Assembly (NCBI GenBank): GCA_022239325.1
Contig: JAKOGP010000002.1
Coordinates: forward strand, 401,414-465,413
DNA: 64,000 nt
Reading direction: 5' to 3'
Origin: Flavobacteriaceae bacterium LSUCC0859
Lineage (GTDB): Bacteria; Bacteroidota; Bacteroidia; Flavobacteriales; Flavobacteriaceae
Shown here: positions 45,501 to 54,165 of the stretch, piece by piece
Layout of the letters: each line of letters starts with the position of its first letter
Numbering within the stretch: the first letter of the stretch is position 1
Notes under the pieces: model-generated
Seen by the model: the letters and a program-made list of their open reading frames with translations, nothing else
What the model was told of the DNA's origin: nothing
The model's database searches: none
Program-made: the position numbers and the translations under genes

Positions 45501-46307
45501 ATGAAGTCTCTATTTAAAAGCGCTTTTGGTTCCCTGTTTTTGCTGCTCATTTCATTGGCTCTAACTTCCTGTGGTGCAAAGAAATCCATAGGGGAGAAGG
45601 GAGATATGTCTGTGAATACGAATTTGGGCGCCAAGGCAGTGATTAAAAACCATTATGGAGCAGCGGCGCAGTTTAAGACCCTAAGCGGGCGTATGAAGAT
45701 TGACTACAGCAGTGGAAAAAACAGCCAGGGCATTCCTGCTACTTTTAGAATGGAAAAGGACAAAGCCATTTGGCTGTCTGTTTTTTTTGGTATGGGAAAG
45801 GCTCTAATTACGCCACAAAGAGTGGCTTTTTATTCCAGTGTAAACAACCTATACTTTGACGGAGACTTTGAGGCCCTAAGCGCTTATGTGGGCACCCCTC
45901 TAGATTTTAATACCATTCAGGCAGTGCTGTTGGGAGAGTCTGCTGTAGATTTAAAATCTACTAAATTTAAATTGGACCAAAGCCCTGGGGTGTATCGGTT
46001 AAAACCACAGCGGGCTTTGGCATTTTTTAAGCTATTTATAGACCTAGATCCATCTACCTTTAAGGTGGTACAATCGCAAATAAGTCAATCTTCTTCAGAG
46101 AGCGCCTTACTCATTAGCTACCCCTCGTATACCGCTGTTTCCGGCGTATTACTGCCCAGCAGTATAGACGTTAGGGCACAGTTAGGAACTACGGAGGCTA
46201 AGATGTCTATTAGCTATAAAAGTTTGACAGTGAATAGAGACTTAGATTTTCCTTTTAAAATCCCAAACGGCCTACAGGTATTAAGCCTTCCTAAACATGC
46301 TAAGTAA
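45501..46307 (+). CDS. DUF4292-family lipoprotein
   Basis: This 268-residue lipoprotein (lipobox LALTSCG, Cys about 22) has a LolA/LolB-like body: YSSGKNSQGIPATFRMEKDKAIWLSVFFGMGKALITPQRVAFY, with repeated beta strands and a C-terminal VNRDLDFPFKIPNGL. DUF4292 proteins of Bacteroidota resemble outer-membrane lipoprotein carriers, so a role in lipid or lipoprotein handling is plausible. The ATG at 45501 is required by the signal peptide; longer frames run back through dut. It overlaps the EnvC-like gene by 11 bases. Confidence 0.85.
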   Translation: MKSLFKSAFGSLFLLLISLALTSCGAKKSIGEKGDMSVNTNLGAKAVIKNHYGAAAQFKTLSGRMKIDYSSGKNSQGIPATFRMEKDKAIWLSVFFGMGKALITPQRVAFYSSVNNLYFDGDFEALSAYVGTPLDFNTIQAVLLGESAVDLKSTKFKLDQSPGVYRLKPQRALAFFKLFIDLDPSTFKVVQSQISQSSSESALLISYPSYTAVSGVLLPSSIDVRAQLGTTEAKMSISYKSLTVNRDLDFPFKIPNGLQVLSLPKHAK

Positions 46308-47532
46308 GCAGTTTTTATATAAGCTTTTCCCCCTTGTGGCCTTAGTTTTTATGGGCTTGTCACCTACTTTGGCTCAAACTAAAGCACAAAAAGCACTAGA
46401 AGACAAAAAAAATAATTTAGAGCAGGAAATCAAAGACATGAATCGCCTGCTTTTGGTAAAGAAGAAGGAAAGAGGCACGGTAGTGGAGTCTCTCGAGAAC
46501 AGTTTAAAGAAGATTAAAATTAGAGAACAGCTCATACGAGTAAATAACCAGCAAGCCAATTTGCTAAGCGCTCAGATTTCTAGCAATGAAAGAGAAATAA
46601 ACCGACAGAAAAAAACATTAGCTAGGCTGAAGGCAGATTACGCACAAATGATCCAAAAATCATTTTTACACAGTTCACAGGAAAATAGATTGTTGTTTTT
46701 ACTGTCTTCCAAGAGTTTTTATATGGGCTATAAAAGGCTTCAGTATTTAAAGCAATACAGACAGTACCGGAAAAAACAGGGATTAGAGATTGGCGAGAAA
46801 ACCAAAGAGCTGGAGGAGAAAACCAGAGTTTTGTCTTCCCAGCGAAAGGCCAAACAAAAACTGGTGTCTTCCAATAGAGTAGAGAAGGATTTGCTGTTAA
46901 AAGAAAAGCAGGCTAAAGACCAACTATTAGCTAACATTAAGCGCAACGAAAGGCAGTATGCCGCAAGTATAAAAAAGAAACAAAAAGAGGCCCAGGCCTT
47001 AGAGCGTAGAATAGAAAAACTCATTAAAGAGGCAATAGCCGCTGCAAATAAGAAGTCTGGTCTGAAAAAAGAAGGTGCCAGCTTTGTGCTCACGCCAGAG
47101 GCAAAGCGAGTAGCTACAAACTTTACAGCCAATAAAGGCAAACTGGTTTGGCCTTTGGAAAAGGGGCTTTTAAAAAGAGGCTATGGGGTGTATACAGATC
47201 CTGTATACCCAGGGATTAAACATCAGAACAACGGGGTGAGTTTGGCTACAGAGTCCGGCGCTTTTGCCAGAGCCATTTTTGAAGGGGAAGTTATAGCTAT
47301 TATGGCAGTACCTGGAGGCAACTTAGGAGTTCAGGTGAAACACGGCAATTATATTAGTACCTACTACAATCTGTCTAAAGTTTCCGTTCAGAAAGGAGAT
47401 CTGGTAAAAGAGAAGGATCCATTGGGCCAAATAGCAACCAATGGAATAACAGGCCAAACACTGCTAAAATTTTACCTTTACCAGAACGCTACACGGCTAA
47501 ACCCCCAAGAATGGGTATATAATATGAAGTAA
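46297..47532 (+). CDS. EnvC-like amidase activator with degenerate LytM domain
   Basis: This 411-residue exported protein has a signal peptide (GLSPTLAQ), a coiled coil over about residues 25-250 and a C-terminal LytM/M23 domain (about 285-405). The zinc ligands are missing: the usual H-x-G-x-D is KHQNNGVSLA and the usual HLHFE is LLKFYLY. This is the EnvC/NlpD state, in which the domain does not cut peptidoglycan but activates N-acetylmuramoyl-alanine amidases during cell separation. It overlaps the DUF4292 gene. Confidence 0.88.
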   Translation: MLSKQFLYKLFPLVALVFMGLSPTLAQTKAQKALEDKKNNLEQEIKDMNRLLLVKKKERGTVVESLENSLKKIKIREQLIRVNNQQANLLSAQISSNEREINRQKKTLARLKADYAQMIQKSFLHSSQENRLLFLLSSKSFYMGYKRLQYLKQYRQYRKKQGLEIGEKTKELEEKTRVLSSQRKAKQKLVSSNRVEKDLLLKEKQAKDQLLANIKRNERQYAASIKKKQKEAQALERRIEKLIKEAIAAANKKSGLKKEGASFVLTPEAKRVATNFTANKGKLVWPLEKGLLKRGYGVYTDPVYPGIKHQNNGVSLATESGAFARAIFEGEVIAIMAVPGGNLGVQVKHGNYISTYYNLSKVSVQKGDLVKEKDPLGQIATNGITGQTLLKFYLYQNATRLNPQEWVYNMK

Positions 47533-47566
47533 AAAAATAGTCTCATTGCATTGAGACCTTTTTTTA
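47532..47566 (+). terminator. envC terminator
   Basis: GTCTCA, loop, TGAGAC (47540-47557) followed by CC and a run of T, immediately after the stop codon; the preceding A run makes it partly bidirectional. Confidence 0.8.
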
Positions 47567-47578
47567 ACCAGTTATTTT

Positions 47579-47691
47579 GCTTTAGTTTTACCGTATTGAA
47601 TTGGTAATTAAAGCAAGACATAATACCCAAACAACTTACCTACAATATGCTTTACCCTCCAAGAGCCATCCTGCTTTTGGAGGTTTTTTTT
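47579..47691 (+). ncRNA. Candidate small RNA between two terminators
   Basis: After the envC terminator a 36-base hairpin can form: GCTTTA (47579-47584) pairs with TAAAGC (47609-47614) and TTACC (47588-47592) with GGTAA (47603-47607). An unstructured CA-rich linker follows, then a second terminator. Hairpin, linker, terminator is a common small-RNA layout. The only -7-like site (TTATTTTG, one mismatch) overlaps the hairpin, so it may instead be processed from envC readthrough. Confidence 0.3.
47656..47691 (+). terminator. Second terminator before the 5'-nucleotidase gene
   Basis: CCTCCAA (47656-47662), 14-base loop, TTGGAGG (47677-47683), then eight T. It lies directly before the next promoter. 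Confidence 0.8.
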
Positions 47692-47695
47692 GTCT

Positions 47696-47703
47696 TACCT
47701 TTG
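47696..47703 (+). promoter_or_regulatory. 5'-nucleotidase promoter -7 element
   Basis: TACCTTTG, with TTG 16 bases upstream (47677-47679) inside the preceding terminator stem. It lies 16 bases before the ATG at 47720. Confidence 0.6.
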
Positions 47704-47719
47704 GGGTATTAAAAATACA

Positions 47720-49156
47720 ATGATGAAAAAATACACCCTTTACCTGTATCTATTATTAGCGGTTAGCTGTGGATCCGAGCCCAATTCTAATGGAATACCC
47801 GCCGACACACCAGAAACTAAAGGAGTAGAGGTAGTCTTATTTGCTATGAATGACATGCATGGGAAAATAGACAGATTCTCTAAGGTAAAGCCTATCATAG
47901 ATGCTGCAAAGGCAAGTGCAGATAAGGTTTTTTTTGTGAGTGCAGGGGATATTTTTTCTGGTAATCCCATTGTAGATTTTCACCCTCAAAAAGGAAGCCC
48001 CATGATTTCCTTAATGAATGCAGTAGGCTTGGATGTGTCTGTATTGGGAAACCATGAATTTGATTATGGGCAAGAGGTATTAAATCAGAGAATGTCACAG
48101 GCCTCATTTCCATTTATTTGTGCCAATGTCAATACAAGTCAGGGCGTTTTAAATTCTCCGGCGCCTTATGTGGTTATTGAAAAAGAAGGTTTTAAAATAG
48201 CTTTTATTGGTGCTTTAGAGAACAGTTCCAAGGGTAACCTGCCCCTGTCTCATCCTAAGAATATGGATGGACTCTCCTTTGAGTCCGGTGCGCAAGCGGT
48301 TGCCTCTTTTGAGTCCCACCCAGATATTCAGACTGCAGATTTAGTAGTGGCCCTCACCCATTACGGCAAGGAGGGAGATATTGCTCTAATAGATAGGGCC
48401 TCCAATTCGGGAACCTCATTTGTAGATCTTGTAGTAGGCGGCCACAACCATATGCTTTACAATGAGACCTACAGAAAGGTACCTATGATACAAACGGGGG
48501 CACATATGAAGTATTTGGCCAAGCTCACTTTATCGGTGGCCTCAGGAGTGGTGCAATCCTATGATTACGAGTTAATAGATCTAAGCACAGACCTGGAGGA
48601 AGACCCTAACATAGCAGCTCAGATTGCAGACTACAATAATAGGCCAGAATTTTACACCACCTTAGCTTCAGCAGCACACGACCATAGCGGTTCAGAAACG
48701 GGTTGTTTTTATACGACAGCTATCAAACAAAGCACTCAGTCTCAATTGGCCATTCAGAATTATGGAGGTATAAGAGCTACCATTAAAGAGGGACCCATAA
48801 GGCCCTATGATGTGTATACTATAGATCCTTTTGGGAATGGTTTGGAAACCTACTCTGTAAGCGTTGGGGTGCTCAAAGAATTTTTCAGTAACAGCTTTAG
48901 CATGGCATACAGTGGCCTGGATATTTCAAAGGAGAACGGCGAGCTGCGCATTAGACAAAGTCCTGGTGGCCCTGTGTTAGCAGATAGTACCCATATTAAA
49001 ATAGCCGTTAACGACTACATAAGTAATTTAAATGAGGGCGTTTTTGTAGATCTTATAGACCGCTACGAGCTTACCACTGCAGACTACCTTATCTCTTACT
49101 TAAAAGCACAGCAAGCGGCCATTTCAAATGAAGGCTGCGATAGGAGTATAGATTAA
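47720..49156 (+). CDS. 5'-nucleotidase/metallophosphatase lipoprotein
   Basis: This 478-residue lipoprotein (lipobox LLAVSCG) has the metallophosphatase motifs AMNDMHGKID, SAGDIFSGN, LGNHEFDYG, ALTHYGKEGD and GGHNHMLY in the first 270 residues, and a 5'-nucleotidase C-terminal domain (NYGGIRATIKEGPI, then YDVYTIDPFGN). It should hydrolyse nucleotides or nucleotide sugars outside the inner membrane to scavenge phosphate and nucleosides. Starts upstream at 47690 lie within the terminator and promoter and are rejected. It has its own promoter. Confidence 0.92.
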   Translation: MMKKYTLYLYLLLAVSCGSEPNSNGIPADTPETKGVEVVLFAMNDMHGKIDRFSKVKPIIDAAKASADKVFFVSAGDIFSGNPIVDFHPQKGSPMISLMNAVGLDVSVLGNHEFDYGQEVLNQRMSQASFPFICANVNTSQGVLNSPAPYVVIEKEGFKIAFIGALENSSKGNLPLSHPKNMDGLSFESGAQAVASFESHPDIQTADLVVALTHYGKEGDIALIDRASNSGTSFVDLVVGGHNHMLYNETYRKVPMIQTGAHMKYLAKLTLSVASGVVQSYDYELIDLSTDLEEDPNIAAQIADYNNRPEFYTTLASAAHDHSGSETGCFYTTAIKQSTQSQLAIQNYGGIRATIKEGPIRPYDVYTIDPFGNGLETYSVSVGVLKEFFSNSFSMAYSGLDISKENGELRIRQSPGGPVLADSTHIKIAVNDYISNLNEGVFVDLIDRYELTTADYLISYLKAQQAAISNEGCDRSID

Positions 49157-49249
49157 GCGCTTCATAAGAGCTGCATTTTGTGGCTAAGAAATGGAATGGT
49201 AGCCTAGTGCAAACGAACCTCAGGGGGTATTTTTTTTAAAAAGGCAGAC

Positions 49250-49771
49250 TTAGACCCCAGTCCCCATAAATAAAGCCTTGAGTTCTGTGGCGTCTGTAGG
49301 TTTCATTTTTCCTGCCAAAACTAAAGAGAGTTGCTTTCTTCTTAAGGCAGCTTCAAATCTTTGTTGTTCCAAGTCGGTTTCGGGTTTTAGAGGGGGTACC
49401 TCTGTGGGTTTTCCTGTGTCGTCTACTGCAACAAAAGTATATATAGCCTCATTAGCTTTGGTTTTTTCACCGCTAAAGCGGTCTTCCATCCACACGTCTA
49501 TAAAGACTTCCATAGAGGTGTTAAAGGCTCTAGAAACAGCTGCTTCTACAGTGACCACACTACCCACTGGCACAGACCTGTTAAAGGCTACATGATTTAC
49601 AGAAGCGGTTACGGTAATACGTCTGGAATGTCTTCTAGCTGCAATACTCGCAGCTCTGTCCATTCTGGCTAAGAGTTCTCCACCAAAAAGATTGTTAAGC
49701 GGGTTGGTCTCACTAGGCAAGACCATATCTGTCATTACAGTTCTTGAGGCTGATGGTGTTTTTGCGCGCAT
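49250..49771 (-). CDS. Acyl-CoA thioesterase (hotdog fold)
   Basis: This 173-residue protein has the YciA/BFIT-type hotdog pattern: PSETNPLNNLFGGELLARMD with the catalytic Asn and Asp, ASVNHVAFNRSVPVGSVV and EAIYTFVAVD. It hydrolyses acyl-CoA thioesters in the cytosol. The ATG at 49771 is used because a TTG at 49789 falls in the promoter element. The gene is monocistronic, next to the HU/SPOR gene on the same strand. Confidence 0.9.
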   Translation of the reverse strand: MRAKTPSASRTVMTDMVLPSETNPLNNLFGGELLARMDRAASIAARRHSRRITVTASVNHVAFNRSVPVGSVVTVEAAVSRAFNTSMEVFIDVWMEDRFSGEKTKANEAIYTFVAVDDTGKPTEVPPLKPETDLEQQRFEAALRRKQLSLVLAGKMKPTDATELKALFMGTGV

Positions 49772-49786
49772 AGCTTTAATTTTGCG

Positions 49787-49794
49787 CAAAGATA
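49787..49794 (-). promoter_or_regulatory. Thioesterase promoter -7 element
   Basis: TATCTTTG on the minus strand, exact consensus, 15 bases before the ATG at 49771. Confidence 0.6.
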
Positions 49795-49814
49795 AGGTGT
49801 TTTTTTGCGTTGGC

Positions 49815-50795
49815 TTATCTTTTCTGGATTAAAAGCCAGGCATCTTTGGCATGCTGTTTTTGGGTGTTTTTTAAAAACACACGAGCTTCTTGCTCCTCCG
49901 TAAAGGCAGCATAACTCACTTGGTGTAGTCCCCAGCGGTTAGGGCCTAAATAACTTGCCTGTTTAAATCCTTTAGATTTGAGTTCTGCAATTTTTTTAGA
50001 GGCATTTTCTGGCGCCCTAAAGGCTCCAGCAATAATAAAGAAAGAAGGGCGAAGAACTTCTTTTTTTGTCAAGCTAATCTCTATAGGGGATAAGGAAAGC
50101 GGTTTAGCAGAAAAAAAAGTAGCCTCTTGAATGGTTTTATTTACAATTTGCTGCGCCTCTTGCTGGGCCACTGATTTGTTTTCTAAGTGGTTTTCATAGG
50201 AGGTATAGGTGCTCAATAGCCCGCTTACTCCAAGGAGTCCAGCAGCGGCATATTTCCATGCTAGTTTGCGCAGGCCAGTTTTTTCTGTTTTGTTTTGTGG
50301 TTCTAATTGAAAGCGTACTCCCTCTTTTTTTAATTGTGCATTGGCCTTTTGTTGTAGCGTTTTTTCAGATTCGTTTAAAACTACAGGATTGGCTTTTACC
50401 GCACTAAGTCCAAAGGAAGAGGGGAGATAGTTAGATGTCTGAGAGGGGCTAAAACTTATTTTTCCATCTGTGGATTTTGTTATAAGCCCGAGGCCTTCCA
50501 GTTCTAGGGAGGCTCCTTTTACCAATTGCTGCTGCCACTTTTTTACTTCATAATTTACCAGAGGGAGGGTCTCTTCATAGGTTTTAAAAAGACTTGCTGC
50601 TATGTGAGACACCAAGACCCCGTCGCCCACTGTGAGTTGCGCGTTAAATGAAAGCTGCTTAAAAGGAGGGTAAAGCGTGCTCGCTTTTGCGTCTAGTCTG
50701 GCTCCTTTTTCATGAGTTAAAAAGGCTCCAAATCCTGGAACAACTACACAGTGGTAGCGGAATAAAAGCGTAGAGATATGTTGTTCTAATTGCAC
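49815..50795 (-). CDS. HU-like and SPOR domain protein
   Basis: This 326-residue protein has an N-terminal CCDC81-like HU domain (HISTLLFRYHCVVVPGFGAFLTH, about residues 1-125), one membrane helix (about 190-208) and a C-terminal SPOR domain (FFIIAGAFRAPENASKKIAELKSKGF, about 250-325). SPOR domains bind glycan strands lacking stem peptides at the septum, so it may connect DNA or cytoplasmic partners to the division site. I start it at a GTG, because homologues begin with M-x-LEQ-hIS; an upstream ATG (50843) would add 16 residues across a likely promoter (CATATTTG). Confidence 0.8.
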   Translation of the reverse strand: MQLEQHISTLLFRYHCVVVPGFGAFLTHEKGARLDAKASTLYPPFKQLSFNAQLTVGDGVLVSHIAASLFKTYEETLPLVNYEVKKWQQQLVKGASLELEGLGLITKSTDGKISFSPSQTSNYLPSSFGLSAVKANPVVLNESEKTLQQKANAQLKKEGVRFQLEPQNKTEKTGLRKLAWKYAAAGLLGVSGLLSTYTSYENHLENKSVAQQEAQQIVNKTIQEATFFSAKPLSLSPIEISLTKKEVLRPSFFIIAGAFRAPENASKKIAELKSKGFKQASYLGPNRWGLHQVSYAAFTEEQEARVFLKNTQKQHAKDAWLLIQKR

Positions 50796-50891
50796 AAAAC
50801 AAATATGGTATTTTTTAGGTCTATATAAAATCTTCACGCACATTTTTTATTAACATTTCAATTTTTCGTATCTTAAGAGAAATACATCTTC

Positions 50892-52094
50892 TTGAAAATC
50901 AGCCCTACAGAAAAGAAATCTCTACTCAGGCTCCATGCCTTACCAGGTGTTGGCGCTATGCGGGCTAGAAAGATTTTACAAGAATTTGGCACAGCCACCG
51001 ATTTTTTTCAATCTTCTAAAGATTACGCCAGATCCTTTTTACCTTCACTAGAACAGCGACCATTGGGGCGCATGAACCCCAAAACTGGCCTGGGAGACCC
51101 TGTAGATTACTGGAGTCCCACATATAAAGACTTGGCTCAAAGAGAGTATGAGTTTATAGAGAGTCAGAAGATCCAAATGTACTATTATCAGTCTGACAGC
51201 TACCCCTTTTATTTAAAACAGGCTGCAGACGCTCCTATATTACTCTTTGGCAAGGGCCAGCTAGATCTAGAGCACAAAAAAATAGTAGCCATTGTTGGCA
51301 CTAGAAAAATCTCTGCATACGGCACTCAGTTTTGTAAGAATCTCATGGAGGAACTAGCCCCTTTAGACCCTGTTATTGTCAGTGGTTTTGCCCTAGGAGT
51401 AGATATTTGTGCGCAGCGGGCTGCCGTAGAAGTGGGCTTGCAAACCATTGGCTGTTTGGCCCATGGATTTAAACACGTATATCCTAAGGCGCATAGGGGA
51501 GACATTAAACCCGTCATGCAAAAAGGAGGGTTTTTTACCGAATTTTTCTCTGGAGTACCTGCCTTGCAAGGGCATTTTGTGAGTCGCAATAGGGTTATTG
51601 CAGGCCTGAGCCAGGCCACTATTGTGATAGAGTCTGCTAAACAAGGCGGTTCTTTGCATACGGCTCAATTGGCCAATAGTTACAACAGAAGTGTTTTTGC
51701 GGTTCCAGGAAGGTCTACCGACAGGGTTAGCGAGGGGTGTAATGATCTCATTAAACATTTAAAGGCTCAGATGCTTACCTCTGCGAGAGATTTAATCCTG
51801 TCTATGAATTGGGGGAATCATCCCAATTTAAGTCTACATCTTGGAGGGCCTATTGGCCACGAAGGTCTGCAAGGCGCGGTACAGCAAACCTCAAATGCTC
51901 CAAGGATAGAAGCTACTCAGAGCCCAGAAGAAAAGCAGTTATACGAATTCTTATTTACCCGTGGGGAAATGCATGTAGACGCCATAGCTAGGGCTTTATC
52001 ATGGAAGATAAATCAATTACTACCTAGTTTAATGAAAATGGAGTTAAAAGGAATGGTACGCGCTTTACCCGGCAAAAAATACGAGGCCATATAG
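50892..52094 (+). CDS. dprA: DNA-processing protein DprA
   Basis: This 400-residue protein has an N-terminal helical region (LLRLHALPGVGAMRARKIL), the Rossmann-like DprA core (VAIVGTRKIS, IVSGFALGVDICAQRAA, FVSRNRVIAGLSQATIVIESAKQGGSLHTAQLA, VFAVPG) and a C-terminal winged helix (from about residue 340). DprA loads RecA on incoming single-stranded DNA during natural transformation. The start is a TTG; the first in-frame ATG would remove part of the helical region. The divergent HU/SPOR gene shares its 96-base upstream gap. Confidence 0.94.
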   Translation: MKISPTEKKSLLRLHALPGVGAMRARKILQEFGTATDFFQSSKDYARSFLPSLEQRPLGRMNPKTGLGDPVDYWSPTYKDLAQREYEFIESQKIQMYYYQSDSYPFYLKQAADAPILLFGKGQLDLEHKKIVAIVGTRKISAYGTQFCKNLMEELAPLDPVIVSGFALGVDICAQRAAVEVGLQTIGCLAHGFKHVYPKAHRGDIKPVMQKGGFFTEFFSGVPALQGHFVSRNRVIAGLSQATIVIESAKQGGSLHTAQLANSYNRSVFAVPGRSTDRVSEGCNDLIKHLKAQMLTSARDLILSMNWGNHPNLSLHLGGPIGHEGLQGAVQQTSNAPRIEATQSPEEKQLYEFLFTRGEMHVDAIARALSWKINQLLPSLMKMELKGMVRALPGKKYEAI

Positions 52095-52174
52095 AATCTG
52101 TTTTTTCTCTACCCCTCCTTTTTTAAAGTGCTTTGTCTTTTTGCAGCCGCAGTTTTCAGCTAAAGTCTGCTATT

Positions 52175-53143
52175 TTAGTAGCCAATTTTCACCCTCACCC
52201 GTTCCAATACTTCGTTGGCTACTTTTTGTGCTTTTGCTGCTCCAAGCGATAAGGCGTGGTCTATCTCTTGGGTGTTGGCCATATAGTAATCAAAACGTTC
52301 TCTAGCAGTTTTAAAACGATCTACTAAGAGCTCAAACAAAGCCTGTTTGGCGTGTCCAAACCCATAGTTACCCCCTTCATAATTGGCTCGCATTTGGGCT
52401 ATTTGTTCTGGGTTTGCTAAAATTTTATAGAGGGCAAACACATGGTCCGTATCTGGGTTTTTTGGGGCTTCCATGGGGGTAGAATCGGTTTCTATACCCA
52501 TGATTTGTTTTCTGAGCGCTTTGTCAGATTGAAAAATATTAATGAGATTCCCCTTGCTCTTACTCATTTTAGCACCGTCTGTCCCAGGAATGTACATGCT
52601 TTCTTCTTGTATTTTAGCCTCTGGTAACACAAAGGTGTCTCCCAATTTGGCATGGAAACGCGCTGCTACATCTCGGGTCATTTCTATGTGCTGTAACTGG
52701 TCTTTACCTACGGGAACAAAGTCTGCGTCATAGGCCAAGATGTCTGCCGCCATAAGCATGGGGTAGGTAAACAAGCCTGCGTTTACATCTTCTAGGCGGT
52801 CTGCTTTATCTTTAAAAGAATGGGCAAGCGTTAGTCTTTGGTAGGGAAAAAAGCAGCTCAGGTACCAAGAAAGTTCGGTAACCTGTGGCACGTCGCTCTG
52901 TCTATAGAAAACGGTTTTTTCTATGTCCAATCCAAAGGCCAGCCAGGTGGCTGCTGTGGCATAGGTATTTTGCCTAAGCAGATCTCCGTCTTTAATCTGA
53001 GTGAGGGAGTGCATGTCTGCAATAAATAAAAAAGACTCATTAGAGGGCTCTTTAGCCATTTCTATAGCTGGCACTATGGCCCCTAATATATTACCCAAAT
53101 GTGGGACCCCTGTACTCTGAACGCCTGTTAATATTCTTGCCAT
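52175..53143 (-). CDS. trpS: Tryptophan-tRNA ligase
   Basis: This 322-residue class I synthetase has the HIGH-type motif TGVPHLGN, the MLMAADILAYDADFVPVGKDQ-LQHIEMTRD block and the KMSKS loop AKMSKSKGN. It charges tRNA-Trp. The ATG at 53143 (MARILTGVQSTG) matches homologues; a start at 53218 would read through the promoter. The gene is leftward and divergent from plsC. Confidence 0.97.
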   Translation of the reverse strand: MARILTGVQSTGVPHLGNILGAIVPAIEMAKEPSNESFLFIADMHSLTQIKDGDLLRQNTYATAATWLAFGLDIEKTVFYRQSDVPQVTELSWYLSCFFPYQRLTLAHSFKDKADRLEDVNAGLFTYPMLMAADILAYDADFVPVGKDQLQHIEMTRDVAARFHAKLGDTFVLPEAKIQEESMYIPGTDGAKMSKSKGNLINIFQSDKALRKQIMGIETDSTPMEAPKNPDTDHVFALYKILANPEQIAQMRANYEGGNYGFGHAKQALFELLVDRFKTARERFDYYMANTQEIDHALSLGAAKAQKVANEVLERVRVKIGY

Positions 53144-53168
53144 GATGTGTGTTCTGTTTGCGAATTCA

Positions 53169-53176
53169 CAAAGGTA
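53169..53176 (-). promoter_or_regulatory. trpS promoter -7 element
   Basis: TACCTTTG on the minus strand, 25 bases before the ATG at 53143. A plus-strand TACTTTTG at 53186-53193 may be a second plsC promoter. Confidence 0.55.
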
Positions 53177-53222
53177 ACAGAAATATACTTTTGTGCCACT
53201 GCTTTTTGAGCCTAGCATTTTT

Positions 53223-53230
53223 TATATTTG
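53223..53230 (+). promoter_or_regulatory. plsC promoter -7 element
   Basis: TATATTTG ends five bases before the ATG at 53236, predicting a leaderless mRNA. TTTG lies 14 bases upstream, closer than ideal. Confidence 0.5.
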
Positions 53231-53235
53231 AAAGC

Positions 53236-53991
53236 ATGGGAAGACTACTTCATTATTTATTTATACCCTTTTACAGGCTTTGGTTTTACGGAATTGCTGT
53301 GCTGCTCATCATTTTGTTTTCTCCAATTTTGTTTGTCCTTACTCTAAAACACGCCTGGTACCCCTATTTTTATTGGATGGCTAGAAACCTTTGGGCCAAG
53401 CCCATTCTCTTTGCTATGGGTATTCCTTTACAGATTACATGGGAAGATCGTTTTGACCCCAAGCAGAGTTATATGTTAGCGCCTAATCACACCTCTATGT
53501 TAGATATTATGGGCATGCTGGCTCTGAGCCCACATCCCTTTGTCTTTGTGGGTAAAAAAGAGCTTACACAGTTTCCCATTTTTGGATTTTTTTATAAACG
53601 GGTGTGTATTTTGGTAGACCGATCTAACTCGAGTAGCCGGACAGACGTATATAGAAAGGCGCAAAAAAGACTGGCCGGCGGGCTTAACGTTTGTATTTTC
53701 CCTGAAGGCGGGGTGCCGCCCCCGGCTGTGGTTTTGGACGCTTTTAAGGATGGGGCTTTTAAAATGGCCATCAGCCATCAGATTCCACTAGTACCTATCG
53801 TTTTCTTTGACCACAAAAGTTTGTTTCCTTTTGAATTTTTTCACGGACGCCCTGGGGTTTCTCGAGTGAAGGTTTGTGAATTTATTGAGACAAAAGGTAT
53901 GGAGATTCCAGAAACAAAGGCCCTTAGAGATCGGGTTCGCCAGCAAATGATAGCAGATTTAGAGAAGGGACCCCATCACAAAAAGTTCTAG
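53236..53991 (+). CDS. plsC: 1-acylglycerol-3-phosphate acyltransferase
   Basis: This 251-residue protein has two N-terminal membrane segments, the catalytic NHTSMLD (NHx4D) and the substrate motif FPEGG. It belongs to the PlsC family, which adds the second acyl chain to make phosphatidic acid, at the inner membrane. The ATG at 53236 is chosen because the upstream frame to 53149 contains no start near known N-termini and crosses the promoter. It is divergent from trpS. Confidence 0.9.
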   Translation: MGRLLHYLFIPFYRLWFYGIAVLLIILFSPILFVLTLKHAWYPYFYWMARNLWAKPILFAMGIPLQITWEDRFDPKQSYMLAPNHTSMLDIMGMLALSPHPFVFVGKKELTQFPIFGFFYKRVCILVDRSNSSSRTDVYRKAQKRLAGGLNVCIFPEGGVPPPAVVLDAFKDGAFKMAISHQIPLVPIVFFDHKSLFPFEFFHGRPGVSRVKVCEFIETKGMEIPETKALRDRVRQQMIADLEKGPHHKKF

Positions 53992-54020
53992 CTTATTCGC
54001 TTGACGCGTGTGCCCATCCC

Positions 54021-54091
54021 TTGCCTGTCTGTCTATGGGGCAGGCATTAAAAAAACAAGGCGCGTAATGGTATAGTTTACGCGCCTTGTTT
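54021..54091 (-). terminator. recA terminator region
   Basis: A 15-base-pair stem, AAACAAGGCGCGTAA (54053-54067) with TTACGCGCCTTGTTT (54077-54091), followed on the minus strand by a run of T. A second hairpin (TGCCTG/CAGGCA) lies beyond it. Both are in the gap between convergent plsC and recA. Confidence 0.88.
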
Positions 54092-54165
54092 AGGCTTTAT
54101 TATGGGTCGTAAATAAGGGTTTGTACGTTTTAAACAAAGCCCCTAACAAATTAAACGATGACTCC

